Positions 42,543-51,808 of a DNA stretch of 64,000 nucleotides are shown one piece after another. This DNA comes from Bacillus sp. OV166. GTDB taxonomy: Bacteria; Bacillota; Bacilli; Bacillales; Cytobacillaceae. Within the stretch, counting starts at the first letter, position 1; each line of letters begins with the position of its first letter. The notes beneath the pieces were generated by a model, which saw nothing but the letters and a program-made list of their open reading frames with translations, was not told the DNA's origin and ran no database searches. Made by a program: the position numbers and the translations under genes. The stretch spans positions 5,093,001-5,157,000 of the forward strand of contig NZ_FXWM01000001.1 of the NCBI RefSeq assembly GCF_900177675.1. The letters are read 5' to 3'.

Positions 42543-43154
42543 CTATTTTAAAAGCCGCTGAAGGGCTTTCTTAATGTATTGGTCCGTTGACATTTGTTCC
42601 TTTCTTAACTCAGGTGAAATCTTTTTGATTTCTTTTTCGGAATACCCCAATGCTTTCAGAGCAAGAATTGCTTCTTCCAAGTTCGAGTTGTTTGCTTGTG
42701 TATGTAAGTGAAGTTGGTCGGTATTAAATAAATTGGGGAAATAGTCGGGAACGATATCCTGCAATTTTCCTTTTAGGTCCAATATCATTTGCCGGGCTGT
42801 TTTTTTGCCAACCCCCGGGAATTTGACTAGGAAGCTTTCATCTTCGTTTTCAACGGCGGTAACCACCTGTTGTACTTCACCGGAAGCAAGGATGGCCAAC
42901 GCCCCTTTTGGACCGATTCCTGATACATTTAGTAATTTTGTAAAAAGCTTTTTCTCTTCTCTTGTTTCGAAACCGTACAGGGCCATTACATCCTCACGAA
43001 CGTAGTGGTAGGTATAGACGGTTACCATTGTTTCCATTTTACTAGCATAAATAAACGGATTGGGTGTAGATATTTGATAGCCAATGCCGCTGTTCTCGAC
43101 AACTATATATTCTGGTCCGACAAAATCGACGGTCCCTTTTATAAATTCGTACAC
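42543..43154 (-). CDS. ruvA: Holliday junction DNA helicase subunit RuvA
   Basis: A tetrameric junction-binding protein, 203 residues. An OB-fold domain (1-62) is followed by helix-hairpin-helix motifs (VSGIGPKGALAILA, FPGVGKKTARQMI) and a C-terminal domain that contacts RuvB. It is the first gene of ruvA-ruvB-queA-tgt-yajC. Confidence 0.96.
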   Translation of the reverse strand: MYEFIKGTVDFVGPEYIVVENSGIGYQISTPNPFIYASKMETMVTVYTYHYVREDVMALYGFETREEKKLFTKLLNVSGIGPKGALAILASGEVQQVVTAVENEDESFLVKFPGVGKKTARQMILDLKGKLQDIVPDYFPNLFNTDQLHLHTQANNSNLEEAILALKALGYSEKEIKKISPELRKEQMSTDQYIKKALQRLLK

Positions 43155-43261
43155 TACATTCTCTCCCCTAGTTTTTCACTGTATTTCATTCTATCATACA
43201 ATTTTAGGTTAGTTGTAGAAAATAGGCTGGTAGACGAAACATCAAACTATTCGGAATTCGG

Positions 43262-43366
43262 GATTCGCTCATTGAACGACGAAATTCGCTCATAATACCT
43301 CAAAATTCGCCCATTGGACTGCGGAATTCGCCCATTAAACTCTATTTTCCGCTAATAAATCATTAA
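43262..43366. repeat. 21-bp tandem repeat, five units
   Basis: Units begin at 43262, 43283, 43304, 43325 and 43346. The first four open with (G/A)ATTCGC(T/C)CAT and the fifth is decayed (TTTCCGCTAATAAATC). It lies in the ruvA-bofC gap, whose remainder (43155-43451) shows no gene. Confidence 0.85.
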
Positions 43367-43451
43367 GATTCACAAAATTACGACTCGAACAAGGAGAATT
43401 CAAAAAAAAACCAGGCTGAAGTGGCGGCATCAGTCTGATTCGGTGATATTA

Positions 43452-43997
43452 CTATTCTTTTTTTAAAGAATAAGGCTTAAATGTCTCTAAAACTTCAACA
43501 TATCGATCTTTTGTTTTGATTGGTATGCCTTGAAGAAGTTCTTCTTGCTTCGTACTTTCCAACTTCTTAATATCTATTTGAAAAAATGATTGAATAATTC
43601 TCAATTGGTCCGGTCTTCCATTAAAAATGCTCAATACATTATCTTCTGTTATCCCAAAAAATCCATTTGCTTTAAGCAATGGTGATATGTCATTGACCTG
43701 TTTCCGAAATACCATTGTCGATTCATCGATATCAGTCAGCTGCCATTGGTCATATTTTGCCCAGAAATTCTCGGCAGACCAGCAAGTCTCGTGGACTACT
43801 TCTTGACTTATTTCTCCATCTAAATAGACCTTTTCCAAAATAACGGTCATGTGTAAAGGTTCAGTCTTTTTCTGGGTATCATTTTGTGAAGCAGCGGCGA
43901 TAATGGTCATTCCTTTGGCATTAAAAATAAACATGAAGAGAAGAACAGCGAATCCGGCGAGACTATACCGATACCATGCCATCCACTTAAACCTCAT
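43452..43997 (-). CDS. bofC: Bypass-of-forespore protein BofC
   Basis: An intercompartmental regulator of sporulation that restrains SpoIVB-dependent sigma-K activation, 181 residues. The N-terminal signal/membrane segment (about 12-38) is followed by the BofC domains, with TVILEKVYLDGEISQEVV and a C-terminal part with FFQIDIKKLES. The start at 43997 follows AGAGGTG. The position next to ruvA agrees with B. subtilis. SpoIVFA and SpoIVFB, the targets of that pathway, are also in this window. Confidence 0.85.
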   Translation of the reverse strand: MRFKWMAWYRYSLAGFAVLLFMFIFNAKGMTIIAAASQNDTQKKTEPLHMTVILEKVYLDGEISQEVVHETCWSAENFWAKYDQWQLTDIDESTMVFRKQVNDISPLLKANGFFGITEDNVLSIFNGRPDQLRIIQSFFQIDIKKLESTKQEELLQGIPIKTKDRYVEVLETFKPYSLKKE

Positions 43998-44087
43998 GCT
44001 ACTCACCTCTTATTGTTAAAAATTGAACAATCTATCCAGTACTAGTTTAGCCTTATTTTGCCTTTTTATCCTTCATTCAATATTAAA

Positions 44088-44113
44088 AGGGCAAAGCTCG
44101 TAAGCTTTGCCCT
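44088..44113 (-). terminator. Rho-independent terminator of the coxA-like gene
   Basis: The hairpin AGGGCAAAGCT / AGCTTTGCCCT has an AT-rich TTTTAATATT tract on the minus strand. Confidence 0.75.
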
Positions 44114-44128
44114 CTACCGCGGAAGGAA

Positions 44129-44815
44129 TTACCTTCCGCCCTTTTCGCGCTGACTATCTTTGTTGAAATTGCGGTCGCGGCCAAGGGTTCCTTCATCGGT
44201 TATGACCTTTACCGTTCTTCCGTTTGCATAGGGCCTCACAGCTCTTTTAATTGCACTTTTTGTAGCAGAGGCTTTATCTTGATCATTTAACACCACTGAA
44301 ACAATGACAGTATTTCCATAAGCGACGGATCTTACGGTCTGTACATTTGGAATCGCTTCTACTTTGTTTCTGACTTTATTAGTAAAATTATCCTGGAAGT
44401 CAGGGTCCGTAACAACCCCGGCATTTCCATTTTTTACATTCAGATGACCGTGATAGTTCATATCGCTTGTACTAAAACGATTATCGCGTTGGAAAAAATT
44501 ACGGTCTTTGGAAGCTAAAGGTGATGATGGATTCTTTGGATTTCCATTTTCGTCTCTTAATTGAAGCTGCCTTCTTCTGTTTTCATTTGTAACTTGATCC
44601 TCATCCCCAAGAGAATGGTCCATCATTTCCGTTATTGCCCCGTCATCATCTCTAAATAAATCGTTATCTGAAGTTGGGTGGTTTTCATTGGAATAATATC
44701 CAACCGGCCTTAACGAGTTCTTGTTAACACCCGCACGATTATTATCATTTGCACATCCAGCCAGCCCCAACATCAATGCGGCTGAAAGAGGAATCATCCA
44801 CTGCTTCTTGTTCAA
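44129..44815 (-). CDS. YhcN/YlaJ-type sporulation lipoprotein (CoxA-like)
   Basis: A lipoprotein of 228 residues with signal peptide and lipobox LGLAGC. The start is the TTG at 44815, behind GGAGGGGG. The C-terminal domain (KVEAIPNVQTVRSVAYGNTV ...) is the YhcN/YlaJ domain of spore membrane and cortex proteins. In B. subtilis CoxA is encoded beside safA, as here, with one extra gene in between. The middle is rich in N, D and R. Confidence 0.85.
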   Translation of the reverse strand: MNKKQWMIPLSAALMLGLAGCANDNNRAGVNKNSLRPVGYYSNENHPTSDNDLFRDDDGAITEMMDHSLGDEDQVTNENRRRQLQLRDENGNPKNPSSPLASKDRNFFQRDNRFSTSDMNYHGHLNVKNGNAGVVTDPDFQDNFTNKVRNKVEAIPNVQTVRSVAYGNTVIVSVVLNDQDKASATKSAIKRAVRPYANGRTVKVITDEGTLGRDRNFNKDSQREKGGR

Positions 44816-44920
44816 GCGAAAAACCCCCTCCATTAACATCCTGAGCATGAGCTTAACATGCTCATTAATAGGGTGTTATTTTCGGGGGGATTTCATTCAG
44901 ACGGAAAATTCCAAAGCTGC

Positions 44921-45910
44921 TCAGTCCAATAACTCCTTTAAGTGGTCAATAAACTTTTTTCTTGCATAAAACTGACTAATGGTTAAGTCCATTACCTGTT
45001 TATATTTTGTATGATCTGTGTACGATTTTTCACGGATCATTCGATTCCATTCCCGAAAAATATCAGCGGGATAGGCTAAGGCAAATATAAAAGCCTCTTC
45101 GTGTAAGTATTTCTTAATTTGTTTAAGGCTCGACAGTCTTTCAAATGACCAATCGATAAAAGGCAAAATCCGGTTTGCATATTGTAAATAATCAAATGAT
45201 GCGGGTCCGATACTAATTAAATCGAAATCAATGAGATGTAACTGCCCCTCTGTATCCCTTAAAAAGTTATGATTGGCTACATCCCCATGCAATATGACGG
45301 TTGGTTCTTTTTGAAAAAAAACACGATTATTTTCCATACCTTCAAGTGACCAGTTTGCCCAAGACAACATTTCCGAGATGAAGGGTTCATTGATAAAATA
45401 CCCAAGATAGGGAAGATTATTGGAGAAAACATTTAACCTTTCAGTCCATTTTTCAATAAGGTGCCCTTTTGGCAGTAAGGTTCGATAGCGTGATTCAAAC
45501 GAAGCTGTGGTTTGGTGAAATTGCTCTAATAACTCCATTCCTTCTTGGCGATTTTTATGAGTATGAAAAGAAAATACGTTTTTATTCGGCGGAATGTACT
45601 CCATGCATCCGAAGTAAGTTCCCTCAAAAAAAAGCTGGTCTCTCACTGGGGATGTTAAAAACAAATATGTCTTTTTAAACCCTTCTTTTTTCAATGTTGC
45701 TGTAAAGGCTTCTTGGAGTCTAAGTCTACTGTTGGTATGATACCCTTTTATGACATAATCATTTTTATCTGTTCTTAAAAAAATAACGGATTTTCGAATC
45801 GGAATCATCTGAAGGATTCTATCATAGAACTGTGATTGAAAATAAGAGAGGAGACGATCAAAATAATCATCGTCTCCCTTTTTATTATTTGCTGTATTAA
45901 AGGCTCTCAT
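44921..45910 (-). CDS. APH-like phosphotransferase of the spore coat region
   Basis: About 329 residues, with the fold markers of the aminoglycoside phosphotransferase / CotS-YutH group. VILHGDVANHNFL holds the catalytic HGD and downstream N, and LIDFDLISIGPASFDYLQY is the metal-binding DFD-like loop. The start region overlaps the end of safA (ATG at 45910). The overlap with safA implies mother-cell sporulation expression. A coat-linked kinase role is inference; it is unlikely to be a resistance gene. Confidence 0.75.
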   Translation of the reverse strand: MRAFNTANNKKGDDDYFDRLLSYFQSQFYDRILQMIPIRKSVIFLRTDKNDYVIKGYHTNSRLRLQEAFTATLKKEGFKKTYLFLTSPVRDQLFFEGTYFGCMEYIPPNKNVFSFHTHKNRQEGMELLEQFHQTTASFESRYRTLLPKGHLIEKWTERLNVFSNNLPYLGYFINEPFISEMLSWANWSLEGMENNRVFFQKEPTVILHGDVANHNFLRDTEGQLHLIDFDLISIGPASFDYLQYANRILPFIDWSFERLSSLKQIKKYLHEEAFIFALAYPADIFREWNRMIREKSYTDHTKYKQVMDLTISQFYARKKFIDHLKELLD

Positions 45911-47936
45911 CTTGGTAACCCGGCATACCGTAAGGACTTGTTCCAACCGGACCCATACCATATGGATTCATATAAGGAGGCTGTGCAGCATTAACAGGTC
46001 CTGTATATGGTGCGCTATAGATTGGCGGCGTAGGCGGTACAAAGTTCGGTGGCATGGCTGCCGGCTGCGGTGTGGCTTCTGGTCCAGGCATTCCAGCTGG
46101 TGAAGCTCCACAGCCGCAATCCCCCAGCGCTCCGGTTCCTACTGGTAACCCCTGCGTTGGATTTGGCTGCTGCATGAATGGACCTGGTCCCGCCATTTCT
46201 GGTGTTCCAAAGCCTGCAGGTGCACTCATTGGATCACCCATCTGCGGGTATCCGTATGGCATTTGGCCATATGGTGCGCCCATTCCATACGGATTAGCCA
46301 TTGCTGGATTTCCGAACGGGTCTCCATGCATTACCGGAGGTCGAGCAAAGTCAGTTGGGTTTTGTGGTGTCTCGAATCCTGAAGGGCTTTCCATTGGATA
46401 ACCTGTTGGCATTTGGCCATATCCTCCTGGCATTTGCTGGTCATAGCCCGCTGGCATTTGACCATATCCTCTTGGCACTTGTTGGTCATACCTTGCTGGC
46501 ATTTGACCGTATCCTGCTGGCATTTGCTGACCAAAGCCCGCTGGCATTTGACCATATCCCCCTGGCGTTTGCTGGCCATATCCCGCTGGCATTTGACCAT
46601 ATCCTCCTGGCATTTGTTGGCCATATCCTGCTGGCATTTGACCATATCCTCCTGGCATTTGATGGTCATGGCCCGCTGGCATTTGACCATATCCTCCTGG
46701 CATTTGATGGTCATGGCCCGCTGGCATTTGACCATATCCTCCTGGCATTTGATGGTCATAGCCCGCTGGCGTTTGACCATATCCTCCTGGCATTTGTTGG
46801 CCAAAACCTGCTGGCATTTGTTGGCCAAAACCTTGTGGCATTTGACCATATCCTGCTGGGGCCATTGAAGGGTAACCCATTGGCTGCTGTGGTGATTGCG
46901 CACCCATTACTGCGCTCGGGTTATACGCTGGGTTCATAACAGGCAGCTGCGGCATAAAGGATGATGATTCATCATGGAACGGCGGCGCTACAAACGATGC
47001 ACCTGCAACTGACGGAGCATTACCAGGATATCCACTTGGCTGCATTGGCATCGACATACCACCATCTTGCATTTGTTGATAAGGCATTGGCATCGACATA
47101 CCACCATCTTGCATTTGCGAGTAAGGCATTGGCATCGGCATACCCCCACCTTGCATTTGCGGGTAAGGCATGAATGGGTTCATTTCCATCGGGAAACCAG
47201 CTCCAAATGGTGGACAGAATCCTGGGCCAGGCATGACTGGCGTAACTGGTACACAATAATCTTGTTGCGGTGCCACTTCTACAGGTGCTTCCATGACTGG
47301 TGGTGGAGCATAAACAATATTCTCTTTTATTGGAGTCTCTTTTATTGGTACTTCTTTGATTGGTACTTCTTTGATTGGCATTTCTTTTTTTGGTACTTCT
47401 TTGATTGGCACTTCTTTTTTTGGTACCTCTTTTATCTCAGGAAGTATATTGGCAGGTTTAGGCGGCTGTTGAACAGTCATATTTTGCATGTTCATCATGT
47501 AATAATTGTTGATATCTATTTCTGGGACTATTTGTAGAGGCATTTTTGGAGTATAAGGTACTTTTGGTACTTCTTTAATAATTGGTGCTTCTTTAATTGG
47601 TGCTGCTTTTATCGGTGCCTCCTTGATTGGAGCTTCCTTGATTGGTGCTGCCTTAATCGGTGCTTCTTTTACGGGTTTCTCTTTGACTAACGGTTGCTCA
47701 GCAAGCGGCTTTTCTTTCTTAACTCCTAAGTTGATTGTTGTACCTGGTTTTGTTCCCATCGGTGCTTCCTTTTTTATCGTTCCACCTGAAGTTGGGACCT
47801 TTAATTTCATACCGGGCATAATCATATCAGGGTTGCTGAGCTGTGAATTCATCTTTTTCAGCTCTTCAAAATTCACGCCGTACTTCTTGGCAATCTTCCA
47901 AAGAGTATCCCCTTTCTGTACGATATGGATCTTCAC
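45897..47936 (-). CDS. safA: Spore coat assembly protein SafA
   Basis: Organises the inner spore coat at the cortex interface, 679 residues. A GTG start follows AGGAGGGG. LysM domain at 1-48 (IHIVQKGDTLWKIAKKYGVN). A low-complexity part follows with many PIKE-type repeats (about 90-210). Then comes a proline- and methionine-rich region with nine 15-residue repeats of the type GGYGQMPAGYDHQMP, and a Gly/Pro-rich tail with the Cys pair DCGCG. It is clearly longer than B. subtilis SafA because of the repeats. LysM likely binds cortex peptidoglycan. Confidence 0.93.
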   Translation of the reverse strand: MKIHIVQKGDTLWKIAKKYGVNFEELKKMNSQLSNPDMIMPGMKLKVPTSGGTIKKEAPMGTKPGTTINLGVKKEKPLAEQPLVKEKPVKEAPIKAAPIKEAPIKEAPIKAAPIKEAPIIKEVPKVPYTPKMPLQIVPEIDINNYYMMNMQNMTVQQPPKPANILPEIKEVPKKEVPIKEVPKKEMPIKEVPIKEVPIKETPIKENIVYAPPPVMEAPVEVAPQQDYCVPVTPVMPGPGFCPPFGAGFPMEMNPFMPYPQMQGGGMPMPMPYSQMQDGGMSMPMPYQQMQDGGMSMPMQPSGYPGNAPSVAGASFVAPPFHDESSSFMPQLPVMNPAYNPSAVMGAQSPQQPMGYPSMAPAGYGQMPQGFGQQMPAGFGQQMPGGYGQTPAGYDHQMPGGYGQMPAGHDHQMPGGYGQMPAGHDHQMPGGYGQMPAGYGQQMPGGYGQMPAGYGQQTPGGYGQMPAGFGQQMPAGYGQMPARYDQQVPRGYGQMPAGYDQQMPGGYGQMPTGYPMESPSGFETPQNPTDFARPPVMHGDPFGNPAMANPYGMGAPYGQMPYGYPQMGDPMSAPAGFGTPEMAGPGPFMQQPNPTQGLPVGTGALGDCGCGASPAGMPGPEATPQPAAMPPNFVPPTPPIYSAPYTGPVNAAQPPYMNPYGMGPVGTSPYGMPGYQDESL
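46398..46808 (-). repeat. 45-bp tandem repeat inside safA
   Basis: About nine units of 45 bases encode the 15-residue repeats of SafA. Adjacent units differ by few bases. Because the unit is a multiple of 3, the two other frames and the opposite strand also stay open, giving spurious long frames. Confidence 0.9.
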
Positions 47937-48056
47937 TCTGATTTCCCCTCCTATGGCATAAGTCCATATAGTCTATGTGATAATGGGCAAAGTGCTATCC
48001 TTCTTCACAAAAACTTATGCTATTTTTCAAAAGAATATGAATCCCCCCCTAAAATA

Positions 48057-48094
48057 TAAAAAAGATGCAATCAGGTAAATTGCATCTTTTTTAA
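48057..48094 (-). terminator. Rho-independent terminator of nadA
   Basis: The hairpin AAAGATGCAAT / ATTGCATCTTT is flanked by long A and T tracts and lies directly after the nadA stop. Confidence 0.85.
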
Positions 48095-48100
48095 CATTTA

Positions 48101-49198
48101 TTATGAATTTTTTAACATCCGTTCAAGCGCTAATTTTGCATTTTCAGCAATCTCAGGACTTACTTTAATAATATTATTTGTCTCTTCTAGTGTATCTAGG
48201 CTCCAAACTAAATGCGGCAGATCAATTCGGTTCATGGTTAGACACGGACACATATGCGGATTTAACGAGATGATCTTTTTATCAGGGTGATTTTTTATTA
48301 AGCGATTGACAAGATTCATCTCCGTTCCAATCGCCCAAGCTGTTCCGGGCTCAGCACTTTCAATCGCTTTGATAATATAACTTGTTGATCCGGCCATATC
48401 CGCTAACTCCACTACCTCACGGCGGCATTCCGGATGAACGATAATTTTCATATCAGGATATTGACTGCGTGTATCGCTAACATTTTGGACAGTGAAATTC
48501 TCATGAACCGAGCAATGCCCTTTCCAAAGGATTACTTTAATTTTTGAAAAATCACCTTCGTATTCCAGGACATGATTAATTGGATTCCAAATCGCCATTT
48601 CGTCTAAACCTACGCCTAAATCAGCGGCAGTATTTCTGCCTAAATGCTGATCTGGTAAAAATAAAATCCGTTCTTTCATTTCAAATGCCCACTTAACCAT
48701 CGTCTCTGCATTGGAGGAAGTGACCGTAGCCCCGCCATGTGCACCAACAAATGATTTAATTGCTGCGGTTGAATTGACATATGTTAATGGAAGAATCGTG
48801 TCTCCGAATATTTCCTGAAGCGATTCCCATGCTCTTTCTGTTTGCTGGATATCCGCCATATCAGCCATCGAACAACCTGCGCGCATATCAGGCAAGATCA
48901 CCTTTTGCTTTTCACTTGTTAATATATCTGCTGTTTCTGCCATGAAATGTACACCACAGAAAACAATAAATTCAGCTTCTGTATTTTCAGCTGATAATTG
49001 TGCAAGTTGCAGGGAATCACCTGTCGCATCAGCAAACTGAACCACTTCGTCTTTTTGATAATGATGACCTGGAATAAACAGACGTGAACCGAGCTGTTTC
49101 TTTACCTCAATCACACGGTTTTCGAGTTCTTCTCTCGTCATTTGCTTGTATTTTTCAGGAATCATGATATTTTTTTGTAATGTAGCCAAAATATTCAT
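48101..49198 (-). CDS. nadA: Quinolinate synthase NadA
   Basis: A [4Fe-4S] enzyme that condenses iminoaspartate with dihydroxyacetone phosphate to quinolinate, 365 residues. The segments FIPGHHYQKDEV (near 40), GVHFMAETADIL and HPECRREVV are conserved. Cluster-ligand candidates are the Cys of FCGVHF, of HPECRREV and of MCPCLT. The start at 49198 follows AAGGGAG at 9 bases and aligns with B. subtilis; an ATG 9 bases upstream overlaps the nadC stop. Last gene of nadB-nadC-nadA. Confidence 0.95.
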   Translation of the reverse strand: MNILATLQKNIMIPEKYKQMTREELENRVIEVKKQLGSRLFIPGHHYQKDEVVQFADATGDSLQLAQLSAENTEAEFIVFCGVHFMAETADILTSEKQKVILPDMRAGCSMADMADIQQTERAWESLQEIFGDTILPLTYVNSTAAIKSFVGAHGGATVTSSNAETMVKWAFEMKERILFLPDQHLGRNTAADLGVGLDEMAIWNPINHVLEYEGDFSKIKVILWKGHCSVHENFTVQNVSDTRSQYPDMKIIVHPECRREVVELADMAGSTSYIIKAIESAEPGTAWAIGTEMNLVNRLIKNHPDKKIISLNPHMCPCLTMNRIDLPHLVWSLDTLEETNNIIKVSPEIAENAKLALERMLKNS

Positions 49199-49199
49199 T

Positions 49200-50048
49200 T
49201 TACTCATCTCCCTTATTCCAAAGTACTTTTACACTGATGTCGAGTGCTTTATATGAATGAGTTAAGTATCCAAGTGAGATATAATCTACACCTGTATCCC
49301 GAAAATCAGCAATATTGGCTAATTGGATTCCGCCTGAGGCTTCGGTAATGATGTTAGCTGGGACTAATTTTATCAATTCCTTAATTTCGTCAGGGGTCCG
49401 ATTATCAAACATGATGACATCCGCCCCTGCATTTACGGCTTCAATCACTTGTGCTTCCGACTCCGTTTCCACTTCAACCTTCACCATATGACCGGCATTT
49501 TTGCGAATCGCTTCTACCGCCTTGTTAATCGAGCCGGCAAACGAAATGTGGTTGTCTTTAATCATGACCCCATCGTATAATCCAAAACGGTGATTAAAAC
49601 CGCCCCCAGTGCGAACAGCGTATTTTTCAAGCATTCGGAGTCCCGGCGTAGTTTTCCGTGTATCACAAATTTTTGTATGTCCACTATCAAGGGTGGTAAC
49701 TGTTTGACGAGTTAAGGTAGCAATCCCGCTCATCCGTTGAATAAGATTAAGGATGACTCTTTCCCCTTTTAATAAATCAGCTATTTTTCCAGAAACATGT
49801 GCTAACTTATCGCCGTATTTGATTGCTTGACCATCCTTCACAAACACTTGGGTTGAAATTTCGTTATTTAACAGCTGAAATCCGGTTTTGATAATTTCTT
49901 CTCCACAAAAAACACCATCATCTTTTGAAAGAAAAACAATTTCCCCATTTGTATCATCACCAAAGATTAGATCGGTCGTAATATCCTGTTCCCCGATATC
50001 TTCCATAAAAAATTTCTCAAGTTGCGAGCGCAGTTTCAATGTGTTCAT
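49200..50048 (-). CDS. nadC: Nicotinate-nucleotide pyrophosphorylase (quinolinate phosphoribosyltransferase)
   Basis: Decarboxylating transferase converting quinolinate and PRPP to nicotinate mononucleotide, 282 residues. Seen are EDIGEQDITTDLIF at the N-terminus, CDTRKTTPGLRMLEKYAVR near 129 and GGFNHRFGLYDGVMIKDNH near 148. The start lies within nadB (32-base overlap), so expression is coupled. Confidence 0.96.
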   Translation of the reverse strand: MNTLKLRSQLEKFFMEDIGEQDITTDLIFGDDTNGEIVFLSKDDGVFCGEEIIKTGFQLLNNEISTQVFVKDGQAIKYGDKLAHVSGKIADLLKGERVILNLIQRMSGIATLTRQTVTTLDSGHTKICDTRKTTPGLRMLEKYAVRTGGGFNHRFGLYDGVMIKDNHISFAGSINKAVEAIRKNAGHMVKVEVETESEAQVIEAVNAGADVIMFDNRTPDEIKELIKLVPANIITEASGGIQLANIADFRDTGVDYISLGYLTHSYKALDISVKVLWNKGDE

Positions 50049-51600
50049 TGGACTTCTCCATTCCCTGATTATAGTTATGAATAATTGATTTCCTTAACCA
50101 ACTGTGATTTTCTTCTTTCGGATAATCACTTCTGAAGTGACCGCCCCGACTCTCTGTCCGCTTCAATGCAGATTCTGTGATTAGATTGGCGATGATCAGC
50201 ATAAAAACCTTGGTCATGTCTTGTGCTGAACAAGTATCTAAATGGATTTTTTCGGCCTTATATTGGGATACCCACGCTTGCTGCTTTTTCAGATTTGCTT
50301 TATTTCGGACAATTCCAACCCGTTCCATCATTAATGCTTTAATCTTTTCAATGGATGGCAAATTCATTTTTTCTTCCTTCGTTGGATAATAAAAATAATC
50401 CTGCACGAAAACTTGTGATTCTTTACCCGCTTCATTGATCCATATCGACAACTGTTCCCCTTGAAATAATCCCTCTAATAAGGAATTACTAGCTAAACGA
50501 TTCGCACCGTGCAATCCCGTGCAGGAGGCTTCCCCGATCGCATAAAGCCCATCAATCGAAGATCGTCCAATTAAATCGGTTTTAATTCCTCCCATTAAAA
50601 AATGACTTCCGGGTGCGACAGGGATTTTCCCATCCGTGATACGGATTCCATTGTCCTCACAAATAGAAGTAATCGAAGGAAATCTTTTACTAAATTCTTT
50701 AATTTTGCTTATATCCAAATAAATTTGTTTGCCTTTTTTTATAAATTCATAGATCCGTTGCGAGACCACATGCCTCGGGCCAAGATCTTTTAAGGGGTGG
50801 ACACCCTCCATAATAGGAGTACCATCCTCGGTAACAAGGGTCGCCCCTTCTCCCCTAACGGCTTCAGAAATTAACCCCTTTGTTTCACCGTTTATAGATA
50901 AAAGCGTAGGGTGAAATTGAATAAATTCCATATCAACGAGATCAGCACCGGCTAAATAAGCCATCGCAATTCCATCGCCGCTGACTGTTTTAGCGTTGGA
51001 AGTGTAGGTATATAGTTGTCCGCAGCCGCCTGTCGCGATAATGACATGATTGCCGTAAAACCTTTGAATCGCACCTGTTGATATTTTGGCTTTAACACCT
51101 ACACAACGTTTCTGTTCGGAATTTAGCAGTAATTCATAGGCGAAGACATTCTCTTCGACCGTGATATTTTTCTTAAGCTTGAGCTGACTGATCAGAAACT
51201 CCATGACGTTTTTGCCAGTGGCATCGCCACCGCCATGCACAATTCTCTTTTCGCTGTGAGCCCCTTCCATCCCAAGAAACAATTCCCCCGTTGGATCTTT
51301 ATCAAATATATCCCCTTGGCGAGCAATGTTCTTGATCAGATCCGGTGCGGCATTAATGACTTGCTGAACAGCCTCTTGATTGTTGTGAAATCTTCCCGCT
51401 TCCAGCGTATCGACAATATGTTTAGAAGGGTGGTCATTTGCACCCAACGCTGCCGCAATCCCACCTTGGGCCAGATACGAATTTGCCGTTCGTAATTTTC
51501 CCTTTGTGAGAATTCTCACATTCAATTCATTATTTAATTGTACAGCCAGCTGTAAAGCGGCTATTCCACTTCCAATAATTAATACATCGTTATTTGTCAT
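50017..51600 (-). CDS. nadB: L-aspartate oxidase NadB
   Basis: FAD enzyme oxidising aspartate to iminoaspartate, 527 residues from the ATG behind AGGAGGAT. The dinucleotide motif VLIIGSGIAALQLAVQL is at 6-22. GGIAAALGANDHPSKH, MGGIKTDLIGRSSIDGLYA and GEASCTGLHGANRLASNSL are typical. First gene of the nad operon, probably repressed by NiaR encoded divergently. It replaces an aspartate dehydrogenase route. Confidence 0.96.
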   Translation of the reverse strand: MTNNDVLIIGSGIAALQLAVQLNNELNVRILTKGKLRTANSYLAQGGIAAALGANDHPSKHIVDTLEAGRFHNNQEAVQQVINAAPDLIKNIARQGDIFDKDPTGELFLGMEGAHSEKRIVHGGGDATGKNVMEFLISQLKLKKNITVEENVFAYELLLNSEQKRCVGVKAKISTGAIQRFYGNHVIIATGGCGQLYTYTSNAKTVSGDGIAMAYLAGADLVDMEFIQFHPTLLSINGETKGLISEAVRGEGATLVTEDGTPIMEGVHPLKDLGPRHVVSQRIYEFIKKGKQIYLDISKIKEFSKRFPSITSICEDNGIRITDGKIPVAPGSHFLMGGIKTDLIGRSSIDGLYAIGEASCTGLHGANRLASNSLLEGLFQGEQLSIWINEAGKESQVFVQDYFYYPTKEEKMNLPSIEKIKALMMERVGIVRNKANLKKQQAWVSQYKAEKIHLDTCSAQDMTKVFMLIIANLITESALKRTESRGGHFRSDYPKEENHSWLRKSIIHNYNQGMEKSNEHIETALAT

Positions 51601-51695
51601 CAAATAATCCTCCTGACCTAACAGGTGTCTTGACATATATATTTACATAGATTTAAACTAAAAACAAGTATTTTTATAGAAAAGTAGAAATGCAC

Positions 51696-51762
51696 GGTGT
51701 TAAACTTGGCTGTTGATTGCAGCGTAGGGCGCTTCGATCAACGTGGACTTTAAAATCAACAA
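51696..51762 (+). repeat. Truncated family 2 repeat between nadB and nadS
   Basis: GTTAAACTTGGCTGTTGATT is followed by GGGCGCTTCG and ends near AAAATCAACAATG. It retains the left end of family 2 seen at 61.2 kb, but most of the GC-rich interior is gone. Confidence 0.55.
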
Positions 51763-51808
51763 TGACCTTTACCACAACCAAAAAAAATTCGAGTATTGGA
51801 GATGTATG

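Noticed and set aside
44921..45910. Aminoglycoside resistance phosphotransferase
   Set aside because: The fold markers are shared, but overlap with safA and the conserved sporulation setting point to a coat-linked protein and not to a resistance determinant.
46301..46939. Long plus-strand open frame (about 212 codons) across the safA repeats, and further open frames of 150-190 codons in other frames
   Set aside because: They are products of the 45-bp repeat, whose length is a multiple of three. They lack ribosome binding sites and encode only monotonous peptides, and SafA explains the strand.
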